Assembly: GCA_965215355.1 (NCBI GenBank)
Contig: CBDCDJ010000007.1
Coordinates: 2,666,001-2,730,000 of the forward strand
Direction of reading: 5' to 3'
Source of the DNA: CBDCDJ01 sp965215355
Lineage (GTDB): Bacteria; Deinococcota; Deinococci; Deinococcales; Trueperaceae
DNA length: 64,000 nt
The position numbers were made by a program, and so were the translations under genes. Position 1 is the first letter of the stretch, and each line of letters opens with the position of its first letter. Of the stretch, positions 8,007 to 16,907 are shown piece by piece. The notes below the pieces were generated by a model. The model was not told where the DNA came from, searched no databases, and saw only the letters and a program-made list of their open reading frames with translations.

Positions 8007-9803
8007 TCAGACCGTCAGCTCGTCCGGATTGCCGCGCCGCACCAGCAGCGCGCCTTCGCGCCCAAAGCGCACTTCGTTTGCGCTCAAAACAGGCGGTTCG
8101 GGCGCGTCTGTATAAGCCTCAGCCTCGCTACGCCACAGTTCGGTGAAGGGGAACCCCAGCGGCAAGCTCAAACCGGGCTCGAGCGCGACAAACAATATGT
8201 GTTGCCCGCGCGTCACGACCAGCCCACCCGGCACCGGGCTTACCGCGACGGCGCTGCCCTGAAGCGTTCGGCGCAAAGCCAGCAGGTCTTTGTAGAGTGC
8301 AAGCGTACGGGCGTGGGCCGGTTTTTCAAGCTCCGCCCAACTGAGCTTGCTCGCCCAAAAGGTCGCTTCGGCCTGCGGGTCGGGTACCTCGGTAGCGACC
8401 CCGTCAAAACCGGGAAAGTCACCGAATTCTTCCTTGCGGCCCTCCCTCACCTTTGCGCCCAACTCGGGTTCGTGATCGGTAAAAAACTGGAACGGCGTGC
8501 TCGCCGCCCACTCCTGGCCCATGAACAGCAGGGGCAGCGTGGGGCAAAAGAGCAGCAGCGCGCTCGCCGCGCGGTAGGCGGCAGGCGTGACCGCCGTGTT
8601 CAGCCGGTCGCCGAGCGGGCGGTTGCCCGTTTGGTCGTGGTTTTGAAGGCAGTAGACGAATTGGTCGGGCCGGATTTGCTCAGGACTCGAGCCGCGCGGT
8701 ACACCGGTCGGCTCGTGCAGCCGCCCGTCGAAGTACCAGCCGCGCGTGACGGTTTCGGCCAGCGCCGCGCTCTCGCCCGAAAAGGCCGCGAAGTAGGCGT
8801 GGCGGTCGCCGGTCAGCGCGCGGCGCAGGTGGTGGTGAAAGTCGTCGGCCCAGACGCCGTCGAGACCGTAACCGCCCTCGGCCTGCGGCAACACGACGAG
8901 ATTTTCGTTGCGGTAATCCTCGCCTATCAGGACGCGTCTCCAGCCGGGCAAGCTTGTGACCGCGGTGGCGAGTTCGGCCAAAAAGTGCTGCGGGCCGTCG
9001 TCGTAAAGCGCGAAGATGGCGTCGAGCCGGAAGCCGTCCAAGTGATATTCGGACAGCCACATCAGGGCGTTCTCGAGAAAAAAGCGCCGCACCGCCGGGC
9101 GTTCCAAGTTGACCGCCTTGCCCCACGGCGTGCTGTAGCGGTCGGTGAGCACTCGTTCGTCGAAAGCGACCGGGTAAGCGCCGTCCGGCCCGAAGTGGTT
9201 GTAGACGACGTCCAAAAATACCGCCAGGCCCTGCCGGTGCGCTTCGTCGACAAGGCGGCGCAAACTGTCGGGCCGGCCGTAGGCGCGCGACGGCGCGTAA
9301 AACGCCGCCGGGTCGTAGCCCCAGTTGCGCGCGCCGGGAAAGTCGGCGACGGGGAGCAGTTCTAGGGCCGTCACGCCCAAACTTTTGAGATAGGGCAGTT
9401 TGTCAATCACCGCGTCGAAGGTACCCTGTTCGGTAAACGTGCCGACGTGAAGCTCGTAAAAGACGAGGTCTTTTTGGGGAACGCCCCGCCAGTCTCGGTC
9501 GGTCCAGGCAAAGGTGTGCGCGTCTACGACCTCGGAGGGGCCGTGGACGCCTGCGGGCTGAAAGCGCGAAGCGGGGTCGGGATAGGTTTGTGCGCCGTCC
9601 AGGCGGTAGCGGTAGCGCGCGCCGGGACTCACGCCCTCGGCCTCGAGCACGAAATACCCCTCTTCGGGGGTCATAGACAGGGTTTTGCCCGAGGGCTCGA
9701 GCACTAGGTCGACCCGGCCGGCGTGCGGTGCCCAAACTCGAAAACGGGTGCCGCGCCCGGTCGGCACCGCGCCCAACGTCAGGGGGTCATGTGAAAACGC
9801 CAT
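8007..9803 (-). CDS. treZ: Malto-oligosyltrehalose trehalohydrolase
   Basis: 598-residue GH13 enzyme that releases trehalose from maltooligosyl trehalose, the second step of the TreY-TreZ route. N-terminal CBM48-like domain (RFRVWAPHAGRVDLVLEPSG), TIM barrel with YELHVGTFTEQGTF, region I DVVYNHFGPDG, nucleophile Asp261 in DGFRLDAI, acid/base Glu295 in LIGEDYRNE, and Asp390 in LQNHDQTGNR; the C-terminal beta domain is complete. The NHDQTGNRPLGDR wording is specific to TreZ rather than branching enzyme. treY is not in the window. Confidence 0.93.
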   Translation of the reverse strand: MAFSHDPLTLGAVPTGRGTRFRVWAPHAGRVDLVLEPSGKTLSMTPEEGYFVLEAEGVSPGARYRYRLDGAQTYPDPASRFQPAGVHGPSEVVDAHTFAWTDRDWRGVPQKDLVFYELHVGTFTEQGTFDAVIDKLPYLKSLGVTALELLPVADFPGARNWGYDPAAFYAPSRAYGRPDSLRRLVDEAHRQGLAVFLDVVYNHFGPDGAYPVAFDERVLTDRYSTPWGKAVNLERPAVRRFFLENALMWLSEYHLDGFRLDAIFALYDDGPQHFLAELATAVTSLPGWRRVLIGEDYRNENLVVLPQAEGGYGLDGVWADDFHHHLRRALTGDRHAYFAAFSGESAALAETVTRGWYFDGRLHEPTGVPRGSSPEQIRPDQFVYCLQNHDQTGNRPLGDRLNTAVTPAAYRAASALLLFCPTLPLLFMGQEWAASTPFQFFTDHEPELGAKVREGRKEEFGDFPGFDGVATEVPDPQAEATFWASKLSWAELEKPAHARTLALYKDLLALRRTLQGSAVAVSPVPGGLVVTRGQHILFVALEPGLSLPLGFPFTELWRSEAEAYTDAPEPPVLSANEVRFGREGALLVRRGNPDELTV

Positions 9804-9848
9804 GCCTCAAGCCTAGCAAAACGGTGGGACGAACGGTAAGCGGGCGGC

Positions 9849-9886
9849 AAAAAAAGACCGGTTCGCGCTCGGCAAACCGGTCTTTG
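9849..9886 (-). terminator. Terminator of the LysM coiled-coil gene
   Basis: Perfect 11-bp stem AAAGACCGGTT / AACCGGTCTTT (9853-9863, 9875-9885) with an A-rich run on the plus strand that is a T tract when read on the minus strand, 16 nt after the stop of the gene at 9902. Confidence 0.85.
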
Positions 9887-9901
9887 TAAAGGCTCGAGGC
9901 T

Positions 9902-11758
9902 TTACGGAATGACCAGCACCATGCCCGTCAGCAGGGTGTCCGGGTCGTCCAACAAGTAGTCGTTGGCCTCGAACAGGTCGGTCCAGCGCGAACCGTCGCG
10001 GTAAAAGGTCGAAGCGATGCTGGACAGCGAGTCCAGCGGCTGCACGGTGTAGACCCCTTGCGCCCCGACCAGGTTGGCGACGGTGCGTTGGGCGGCCGCC
10101 AGTTGCGTCTGCACCTCGGCAACTCGGTCGGCGTCGGGACTGTCCATCTGCAACAGGTCTCCGTACTCGGCCACCGTTTCCGCCGCGCGCTCTCGCGCCT
10201 GCGGCAAGCGCTCGTCGGCGGGGGCCAGGCGCTCCTGGAGGGTCAGGGTTTGGTTCTCGAGTTCGTTTTGGCGCGCGACGAGGTCGTCGCGTTGGCGTTC
10301 GGCCTCGGTCAAGCTGCTGCTGAGCCGCTCGGCTTCCGCCTGCTGGGTCGCCAACTGCCCTTGCAAGTCCTCCAGTTCGGTTTGGCGCTGCTCGAGGTCT
10401 GAGCGCGCCTGGTCGCGTTCGGCGCTGAGGGTTTGAACCTGTTGCGTGGCCGCGTCCAACTCGCTCTGCAAGGCGCTGGCCGACTCGGTCGCCTGGGTGA
10501 GGCTGTTTTGGTTCGCGCTCAACTCGGCTTGCAGGGCGTCGCGTTCGCTTTCCGCCGCGCCCAAGTCGGCTTGGGCTTGCTCTAACGTCTGCGCCGCGCT
10601 GGCGGCCTCTTGCTGCGCGGCTTCGACCTGAGCTTGCAAGTCGTCCCGCTCAGCGGTGACGGCGGCGAGGTCGGCGCTGAGTTGTTCGTTTTGCGCACTG
10701 AGTTCCTCATTTTGCGCCGTAAGCTCTTCGGTTTGCGCGGTGTTCGCGGCGGCGAGGTCCACAGCTTGCTGAGTAGCCGTTTCCAGTTCGGCCTGCAAAG
10801 ACGTTACGGTTTCGGTCGCCTGCGCTAAGCTGTCCTGGCTCGCACTCAGTTCAGCTTGCAAGCTGTCCCGCTCGGCCTCCACTGTGGCGAGGTTCGCGCG
10901 CGCTTCTTCGAGCGCTTGCGTGTTGTCTGTGCGCGTTTGCTCTGCAGCTTCGACCTGGGCTTGTAAGTCGTCACGTTCGTTCGTTACCGCGGCGAGGTTG
11001 GTCGTGAGTTCTTCATTTTGCGCCGCGCTCGCGTCCGCCGCTTGCTCAGCGGCCTCGAGCCGAGCTTGCAGGTCGTCGCGCTCCTGGGTGAGGCGGGCGA
11101 GGTCTTCGGTTTGCGCCGCGTTTTCTTCGGCTTGCGCTTGCAGGGTCTGGAGCTGTTCGTTCGCGCCGCTCAACTCTTCTTGCAACCGGGCTTGCTCGTC
11201 TTGCATTTGGGTTTGCTCGCCCTGCAGCGTCTCGAGCTGGGTTTGCGCCTCGTCCCTTTGCTCCTCGGCCGCGGTAAGTCTTTCTTGCAAGTCGGCGCTG
11301 CTTTGCGTCAGCTCTTGGTTTTCACTTTCCGCCGCGTTCAGGCGCTCGGTCAGCGTGTCCAGGTCGGCCTGCAGGTCCGCCGTCGCTGCAGCCTGTGCGT
11401 CGTCTTGGGACTGCTCGTCCTGGGTTTGCCCGTCTTGTTCGTCTTGGGCTTGTTCGTCTTGGGCTGGGGTGCTCCGGTTCTCCAAAGTTTGCTGGAGGGT
11501 GTCCAGCTGGATGCGCAAAGAGTCAAGCGTTTCCAGCGGCACTTCCGACTCGTCCGACGCCTCCAGGGCGGCGAGCGCTCGCTGCAACTGAGCTAGAAGA
11601 GGTTCGAGCTGCGCTTCTAAGGTCGGCGGCGCCGTTTGCACGGTCGCCTGCGGCGTCGGTTGCGGAATCGTCGCCGAGGTCGACGTGGCTTGTGCCAGCG
11701 TCCAAGAGCAAAGTGCCAAGGACAGGGCGACGAGGCAGGGCGTAAAGGTTCTTCGCAT
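9902..11758 (-). CDS. Secreted coiled-coil protein with C-terminal LysM domain
   Basis: 618 residues. Signal peptide MRRTFTPCLVALSLALCSWT up to ALA-type cleavage near LAQA, then a Gln/Thr-rich linker, then ~400 residues of unbroken coiled coil rich in Gln, Ala and Glu, and a LysM domain at the C-terminus (GVYTVQPLDSLSSIASTFY ... LLTGMVLVIP) for peptidoglycan or glycan binding. The coil contains a near-duplicate of ~75 residues (roughly 256-331 and 365-440, both starting AAVT.ERDDLQAQVEAA). Start chosen because TAGGAG lies 9 nt before this ATG. Probably an envelope-spanning or wall-anchored structural protein; partner unknown. Confidence 0.8.
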   Translation of the reverse strand: MRRTFTPCLVALSLALCSWTLAQATSTSATIPQPTPQATVQTAPPTLEAQLEPLLAQLQRALAALEASDESEVPLETLDSLRIQLDTLQQTLENRSTPAQDEQAQDEQDGQTQDEQSQDDAQAAATADLQADLDTLTERLNAAESENQELTQSSADLQERLTAAEEQRDEAQTQLETLQGEQTQMQDEQARLQEELSGANEQLQTLQAQAEENAAQTEDLARLTQERDDLQARLEAAEQAADASAAQNEELTTNLAAVTNERDDLQAQVEAAEQTRTDNTQALEEARANLATVEAERDSLQAELSASQDSLAQATETVTSLQAELETATQQAVDLAAANTAQTEELTAQNEELSAQNEQLSADLAAVTAERDDLQAQVEAAQQEAASAAQTLEQAQADLGAAESERDALQAELSANQNSLTQATESASALQSELDAATQQVQTLSAERDQARSDLEQRQTELEDLQGQLATQQAEAERLSSSLTEAERQRDDLVARQNELENQTLTLQERLAPADERLPQARERAAETVAEYGDLLQMDSPDADRVAEVQTQLAAAQRTVANLVGAQGVYTVQPLDSLSSIASTFYRDGSRWTDLFEANDYLLDDPDTLLTGMVLVIP

Positions 11759-11924
11759 GGCTTTCAACTCCTAAAGGTGGTCTGCCCCCATCATAAAGGA
11801 TGACGCCCGAACGGGTGGCGACACGCCGCGAACTGGAAACGATTGGGACTCGGGACAACCGGGACAAGATAACCAGGACCGAAGACGACCCGGAAGGCTC
11901 GAGCCGCCGCGTCGAGCCCCGTGA

Positions 11925-11953
11925 CTTTCGACCGCTGCAAGGCGCGGTAAACT
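11925..11953 (+). promoter_or_regulatory. Putative leaderless promoter of polA
   Basis: TAAACT (11948-11953) lies 6 nt before the polA ATG at 11960, with a poor -35 candidate (CTTTCG, 11925-11930, 17-bp spacer). There is no Shine-Dalgarno. Confidence 0.4.
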
Positions 11954-11959
11954 GTGCGT

Positions 11960-14530
11960 ATGTCAGAGACCGCCCTGTTCGAGCTGGACCCCACGACCGA
12001 GCCGGAGAGCAACGCCGAAACCAACGGCCACAAGATAGTCATCATCGACGGGCACGCGCTCGCTTACCGCAGTTACTTCGCCATCCGCGAACTTTCCAAC
12101 AGCAAGGGAAGGGCGACCAACGCGATTTTCGGATTTTTACGCTCGCTGCTGCGAATTATGAAAGAAGAGGGCGAGTTCGACGCGACGGTTGTCACCTTCG
12201 ACGCGCCCGCCAAAACGTTCCGGCACGAGCAGTACGGCGATTACAAGGCGGGCCGCGCGCCCGCGCCGGACGACCTTCCCGAGCAAATTCGGACCATCAA
12301 GCGCGTCGTCGACCTGCTGGGCCTGTACCGTACCGAGGTGCCGGGCCTGGAGGCCGACGACCTGTTCGGCACCATCGCCAAGCGCTGCGAGGCGCAGGGC
12401 TACTCGGTCGAAATCGTCACCGGCGACCGCGACGCTTACCAGCTCGTCTCGGAGCGCGTCTGCGTGCGCGGGCTCGACAAAAAAGACCGCTTCGGTCCCA
12501 AAGAAGTGTTCGACAAGTACGGTGTGACGGTCGAGCAGTGGGTGGATTATCGGGCTTTAACCGGCGACAGTAGCGACAACATCCCCGGCGCGAAGGGCAT
12601 CGGGCCGGTGAGCGCCAAAAAGCTGTTGCAGAACTACGGCAGCCTCGACTACATCTTGGCGCACCTGGACGAGGTCGAGCCGACGAAGTTTGCCGACAAG
12701 GTGCGCGATTCGTTGGAAGACGTGAAGTTTTCTCGAGAACTCTCGCGCATCGTCACCGATGCCGACATCGACATCGACCCGAAGGACTGGGCCAAGCGGG
12801 AGATGGCGAAAGACGAACTGCGCGAGTTGCTGGCGGAACTCGAGTTCGGCTCCATCGCTCGAGAACTTGGTCTGACCGCGGCAGCCACCAGCACGGGCGA
12901 GCACGACTACCAGCAGATTTCCTCGGCCGATATTTTTTTCGGCGGCGCGTACGGCTTTGTCCTCTCCGAACAGAGCCCGATGCGCGCCGAACTGAGCGAA
13001 CTCGCGGTGGCCGCGGCGCGAACCGTCGCGCCCGTGGCGGAAGAGTGGCGGGGAAGCGTGCTGAGCAGCGAAGGCGTGCTGAACGCCTGCGACGCCAAAG
13101 CCTTAACGGTCTACGCGCGCAAACAGGGGCTCAAGGTCACGCCGGGCGACGACCCGCTGCTGATGGCCTACGTTCTCGACCCCAACACCGCGACGCCCGA
13201 AGCGCTCGCAAGGCGCTACGGCACGCCCGACTGGGGCGTGAACGCGATAAGCCGCGCGGTGGTGACGGCGGAGTTGCTTAAAACCCTGCCCGAGAAACTG
13301 ACACCGGAACTGAAACACGTCTACGAAGAGATAGAAAAACCCCTCCAGGACGTGCTCGCTGACATGGAATACTGCGGCGTCGAGGTCGACGTGGCGCTGC
13401 TGAAAGCGCAGTCAGACGCGTTCGCCACGCAGCTCGAGACCCTCGAGAACAAAGTCCGCGCCATCGCCGACAACCCCGACCTCAACCTGAACTCGCGCGA
13501 CCAGCTCGCCGACCTGCTGTTCGACAAACTCAACTTACAAGCCGGACGCAAAACCTCGACCGGCAAGCGCTCGACCTCGGTGCAGGCCCTGGAGCCGCTC
13601 CGCGAGGAGCACGAAATCATCGCCATGATTCTCGACTACCGCGAACTCTCAAAACTGAAAAACACCTACCTCGACCCGCTGCCCGCGCTCGCGCACCCGG
13701 AGACGGGCCGCATCCACACCACCTTCAACCAAACCGTCACCACGACGGGGCGGCTCTCGAGCGCCAACCCCAACCTGCAAAACATCCCCATCCGCACCGA
13801 AATCGGGCGGGAGATTCGCAAAGCGTTTATTGCCGGCAAGGGCGACAAACTGCTTGTCGCCGACTACTCGCAAATCGAACTGCGCATCCTGGCGCACGTG
13901 ACCGGCGAGGAGGCGCTGCTGGACACGTTCCGCACCGGCGAGGACATCCACCGCCGCACCGCCGCGCAGATTTTCGACACCGACATGGGGGTTGTGGACC
14001 CGACCATGCGCCGCGTCGCCAAAATCATCAACTTCGGCGTGCTGTACGGCATGAGCGCCCACCGCCTGACCCGCGAACTCGGCATTGAGTACAAGGACGC
14101 CGACGCCTTTATCACCGCGTATTTCGAGCGCTACCCGAAGGTGCAGGCCTACATCGACGACACGCTCGCCTTCGCCCGTCAACAGGGCTACGTCGAGACG
14201 CTGCTGGGCCGCCGCCGCTACATCCCGGACATCAACTCGAAAAACCGCAACGCGCGCGAGTACGCCGAGCGCACCGCCTACAACATGCCGATTCAGGGCA
14301 CCCAGGCCGACATCATGAAAATCGCGATGGTGGAGCTTGCGCCTAGGTTACGCGAGCGCCACGCCCGGATTACCCTGCAAGTCCACGACGAACTTGTCAT
14401 TGAAGCGCCCGCCGAGAGTACGGAAGAGGTTTCGCAACTCGTCAAGGAGACGATGGAGAACGCCTACCAACTGGACGTGCCCATCGTCGCCGAGGTCGGG
14501 GTGGGGGAGAATTGGCTCGAGGCGAAGTGA
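11960..14530 (+). CDS. polA: DNA polymerase I
   Basis: 856 residues. 5'-3' exonuclease domain ~1-295 (IIDGHALAYRSYFAI, LEADDLFGT, VTGDRDAYQLV, TGDSSDNIPGAKGIGPVSA). The middle 3'-5' exonuclease-like domain (GAYGFVLSEQSPM, GDDPLLMAYVLDPNT) lacks the metal-binding DxE residues and closely follows the Taq pattern, so proofreading is probably absent. Polymerase motifs A (DYSQIELRILAH), B (RRVAKIINFGVLYGMSAH) and C (LQVHDELV) are intact. Acts in Okazaki fragment processing and excision repair. A GTG six bases upstream is also in frame; ATG is preferred. Confidence 0.95.
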   Translation: MSETALFELDPTTEPESNAETNGHKIVIIDGHALAYRSYFAIRELSNSKGRATNAIFGFLRSLLRIMKEEGEFDATVVTFDAPAKTFRHEQYGDYKAGRAPAPDDLPEQIRTIKRVVDLLGLYRTEVPGLEADDLFGTIAKRCEAQGYSVEIVTGDRDAYQLVSERVCVRGLDKKDRFGPKEVFDKYGVTVEQWVDYRALTGDSSDNIPGAKGIGPVSAKKLLQNYGSLDYILAHLDEVEPTKFADKVRDSLEDVKFSRELSRIVTDADIDIDPKDWAKREMAKDELRELLAELEFGSIARELGLTAAATSTGEHDYQQISSADIFFGGAYGFVLSEQSPMRAELSELAVAAARTVAPVAEEWRGSVLSSEGVLNACDAKALTVYARKQGLKVTPGDDPLLMAYVLDPNTATPEALARRYGTPDWGVNAISRAVVTAELLKTLPEKLTPELKHVYEEIEKPLQDVLADMEYCGVEVDVALLKAQSDAFATQLETLENKVRAIADNPDLNLNSRDQLADLLFDKLNLQAGRKTSTGKRSTSVQALEPLREEHEIIAMILDYRELSKLKNTYLDPLPALAHPETGRIHTTFNQTVTTTGRLSSANPNLQNIPIRTEIGREIRKAFIAGKGDKLLVADYSQIELRILAHVTGEEALLDTFRTGEDIHRRTAAQIFDTDMGVVDPTMRRVAKIINFGVLYGMSAHRLTRELGIEYKDADAFITAYFERYPKVQAYIDDTLAFARQQGYVETLLGRRRYIPDINSKNRNAREYAERTAYNMPIQGTQADIMKIAMVELAPRLRERHARITLQVHDELVIEAPAESTEEVSQLVKETMENAYQLDVPIVAEVGVGENWLEAK

Positions 14531-14605
14531 TAGGTCGTCCAAGGAAATACCTCACCTGCTCCTGCTGTGGACTGCGGTATTATTGCTCGTTAGGTGCTGA
14601 CTTCT

Positions 14606-15076
14606 ATGTGTAGATATAGTAGCCACAATTATAAAGCTCACTTTGTCTGTTTCTCCTGCAAAAAGGGATTCAAAAAGACAAACGTGGGTGACTATATGAG
14701 CCAGAAAGGGCTAATTTCCACTTACAGGAAACTTAGTAGAACTCCGCCTTCGGAACAGAAGAGTGCCGAAGCGAAGCTCGGCGTATCGCTGACACAGTTA
14801 TTTGACCAGTACCAAGCTGATATAGGCAGGTGTCCCGATTGCGATAACAAAATGGCTTGGATGGGCCTAGATTTCAAAGTGCCTCCGAAAGATGACAGGG
14901 AGCAATGGAAAATTGTCGAGGTCTTATATAATAACGACTTCGCATTTCGTGGCTGTGGGTGTAACGTTGGATACAGACCACCGAGTAACGTTAGTGAGCT
15001 ACCCAATTGGCTTGAGAAGCATAGCCGTAAAACGAAAGCAGAAAAACTCTTAAGCTTATTTGAAAGTCGAGTTTAA
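14606..15076 (+). CDS. Zinc-ribbon protein of unknown function, AT-rich
   Basis: 156 residues starting MCRYSSHNYKAHFVCFSC. Two CxxC knuckles (CFSC near residue 13 and CPDC in RCPDCDNKMAWMGLDFK) plus a later CGC suggest a zinc ribbon. The block CPDC..M..MGLDFK.P.KDD..QW recalls a small conserved family seen mostly in Bacteroidetes, which I recognise only as hypothetical. Base composition is clearly more AT-rich than polA and asd on either side, and CTCGAG is absent, pointing to recent transfer. A GTG at 14594 is an alternative start; no strong ribosome site. Confidence 0.65.
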   Translation: MCRYSSHNYKAHFVCFSCKKGFKKTNVGDYMSQKGLISTYRKLSRTPPSEQKSAEAKLGVSLTQLFDQYQADIGRCPDCDNKMAWMGLDFKVPPKDDREQWKIVEVLYNNDFAFRGCGCNVGYRPPSNVSELPNWLEKHSRKTKAEKLLSLFESRV

Positions 15077-15249
15077 TTAGGTTCTGCAAGGTGTACGGAC
15101 TCGTCCTGCTCAAAACGCTGAGGACTCGGCTCGAGCCTTAAATATGAGCTTTGACACTCCAACCCGTTTCTTACTTGAGGTGTCTACCAGCCGCAAGCAG
15201 ATGAAAGATGCATCAAGCTCGAGCCCCAACCATATGCTAAACTCCCTTC

Positions 15250-15276
15250 TTACGCCGCCAGGACGAGCGGGCGTAA
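15250..15276 (+). promoter_or_regulatory. Hairpin in the asd leader, next to the RBS
   Basis: TTACGCC (15250-15256) and GGCGTAA (15270-15276) form a 7-bp stem whose 3' arm abuts AAGGAGGAG, the asd ribosome site. No T tract follows, so it is not a terminator; it could modulate initiation or stabilise the leader. Inference only. Confidence 0.4.
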
Positions 15277-15289
15277 AGGAGGAGCGGGT

Positions 15290-16315
15290 ATGCGTGTAGC
15301 GATTGTCGGTGCCACCGGCGCGGTCGGGCAGGAATTTTTGGGACTTCTTTCAGAAAGAAAGTTTCCCCTGACGACGCTCATGCTTTACGCCTCGGAGCGC
15401 TCGGCGGGTAAGAAAGTGGTTTTTGGAAATCAAGAACTGACCGTCAAAGCGCTGCCCGAAGACGGTGACTTGCACGCGGACATCGTTTTTTCGTCGGCAG
15501 GCGGGAGTATTTCTAAGGCTCGAGCCTGGGACTGGGCGCGGCGCGGCGGGGTCGTCATCGACAACACCTCGGCCTGGCGCATGGATGAATCTGTGCCGCT
15601 GGTCGTGCCGGAAATCAACGGTGAAGACGCGCTTGCGCATAGCGGCGTCATCGCCAACCCGAACTGCTCGACCATCATCGCGCTCATGGCGCTGGCCCCG
15701 CTGCACCGGGCCTTTGGATTGACGCGCGCGACCATTGCGACCTATCAAGCAGTGTCGGGTGCGGGCGCGGCGGGCATCGACGAGTTGACCGCGCAGACCA
15801 AAGCCGCTTTGAACGGTGAGAGCGTCGCGCCCAAAAAGTTCCAGCACACCATCGCCTTCAACCTGTTCAGCCACGACAGCGACGTTGGCGAAGACGGCTA
15901 CAACGTCGAGGAGCGTAAGCTGCTCCAGGAGTCACGTAAAATCCTGCACGCCCCCGACTTGCTTATCAGCGCGACTTGCGTGCGGGTGCCGGTGTTCCGC
16001 GCCCACTCCGAAGCGATTCACGCCGAGTTCGAACGGCCGGTCAGCGTGGAAGAGGCGAGGGCCGTGCTGCAAAATGCCGCAGGTCTGCAACTCACCGACG
16101 ACCGTGCGGGCAACACCTTTCCCATGCCCATAAAAGTCAGTGGTCAGGACGACTGCTTTGTGGGCCGCATTCGCGAGGACTCGAGCCGTCCCGGCGCTAT
16201 TGCCCTGTTCGTCGCGGGCGACCAGGTTCGCAAGGGGGCGGCGCTCAACGCCGTGCAAATCGGGGAATACTTGGTTTCACGGGGCGCGCTCGAGCCCGGT
16301 TTGGTGAGCGTCTAA
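15290..16315 (+). CDS. asd: Aspartate-semialdehyde dehydrogenase
   Basis: 341 residues. Converts aspartyl phosphate to aspartate semialdehyde with NADPH, the branch point to lysine/diaminopimelate, threonine and methionine. N-terminal Rossmann motif VAIVGATGAVGQEFL; phosphate-binding VFSSAGGSISKA; catalytic Cys in GVIANPNCSTI; TYQAVSGAGAAGI; and the C-terminal RVPVFRAHSEAI block. Length is typical. Start follows GGAGGAG. It appears monocistronic, with a small unrelated gene ~220 nt downstream. Confidence 0.96.
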   Translation: MRVAIVGATGAVGQEFLGLLSERKFPLTTLMLYASERSAGKKVVFGNQELTVKALPEDGDLHADIVFSSAGGSISKARAWDWARRGGVVIDNTSAWRMDESVPLVVPEINGEDALAHSGVIANPNCSTIIALMALAPLHRAFGLTRATIATYQAVSGAGAAGIDELTAQTKAALNGESVAPKKFQHTIAFNLFSHDSDVGEDGYNVEERKLLQESRKILHAPDLLISATCVRVPVFRAHSEAIHAEFERPVSVEEARAVLQNAAGLQLTDDRAGNTFPMPIKVSGQDDCFVGRIREDSSRPGAIALFVAGDQVRKGAALNAVQIGEYLVSRGALEPGLVSV

Positions 16316-16535
16316 ACCGAAGTGGCATCGTAGCGCGCGTGTCCTGAAAAACGTCTCGAGTGCGAAATTTAACTCGTTTTGAGTCGTGTGGGGTAAAAAA
16401 ACTCACACGGCGTCCGTTTTGGTTGCCATGAGAGCAAATCTTCACCTTTATCATTGAGTAAAGCCGTAAACTACTTTTCCAGGTAACCACAACTTGAACG
16501 TCGTTGCCCAACCACCTGCGAGAAAGGTGAAGAAC

Positions 16536-16802
16536 GTGGAAAATTTTAGGACTCGTGACCGGGGGCCGTCCAGTAATCAGCGAACCGAGCCTATCGTTCC
16601 CAACCGTTGGCAGGGTGAACACGACTGTTTTGTCGGGCCTTTCTCGAGCAAGGTCGTCGCCGAATACTTCGCCAACGCCGTTGTCGACTTCGGCCAGTAC
16701 GAAACCGTCAGCCGCAAAGTATTCGCCAAAGGCGACTCTTGGTTTGTCGAGGTCAAAGAGTTCTCGGCACCTGCTGCGGTCGTGCGCCCCTTCGAATCCT
16801 GA
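16536..16802 (+). CDS. Hypothetical protein, 88 aa
   Basis: Starts MENFRTRDRG at a GTG preceded by AAAGGTG. The C-terminal half (GPFSSKVVAEYFANAVVDFG, then KVFAKGDSWFVEVKEF) looks like a compact alpha/beta domain; no family recognised. It has its own strong terminator at 16839-16869, which supports real expression. No signal peptide or membrane segment. A longer in-frame version from TTG at 16494 is possible but lacks a ribosome site. Confidence 0.6.
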   Translation: MENFRTRDRGPSSNQRTEPIVPNRWQGEHDCFVGPFSSKVVAEYFANAVVDFGQYETVSRKVFAKGDSWFVEVKEFSAPAAVVRPFES

Positions 16803-16838
16803 CGAGGGTTCGCAATCTTTCGTTGCCACCGACTACCA

Positions 16839-16869
16839 CGCCCCGCAGACGCGGGGCGTTTTCATTTTC
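16839..16869 (+). terminator. Strong rho-independent terminator
   Basis: Perfect 9-bp GC-rich stem ACGCCCCGC / GCGGGGCGT with a 4-nt loop and a TTTTCATTTT tail. Confidence 0.9.
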
Positions 16870-16907
16870 TCGCTGTTTTTACCTCTTAAAAAGCTTACGC
16901 TGCTTTT

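Noticed and set aside
8199..9365. 388-codon plus-strand open frame opposite treZ
   Set aside because: Antisense to a well-conserved GH13 enzyme; composition is Arg/Val-rich without domains, as expected from the complementary strand of GC-rich coding DNA.
11800..12573. Plus-strand frame overlapping the polA start
   Set aside because: Out of frame with the conserved PolA nuclease domain and very Arg/Gly-rich; not a gene.
16780..16830. Possible tRNA T-loop (TTCGAATCC)
   Set aside because: No acceptor, D or anticodon stem around it; it is the end of a small gene followed by a terminator.
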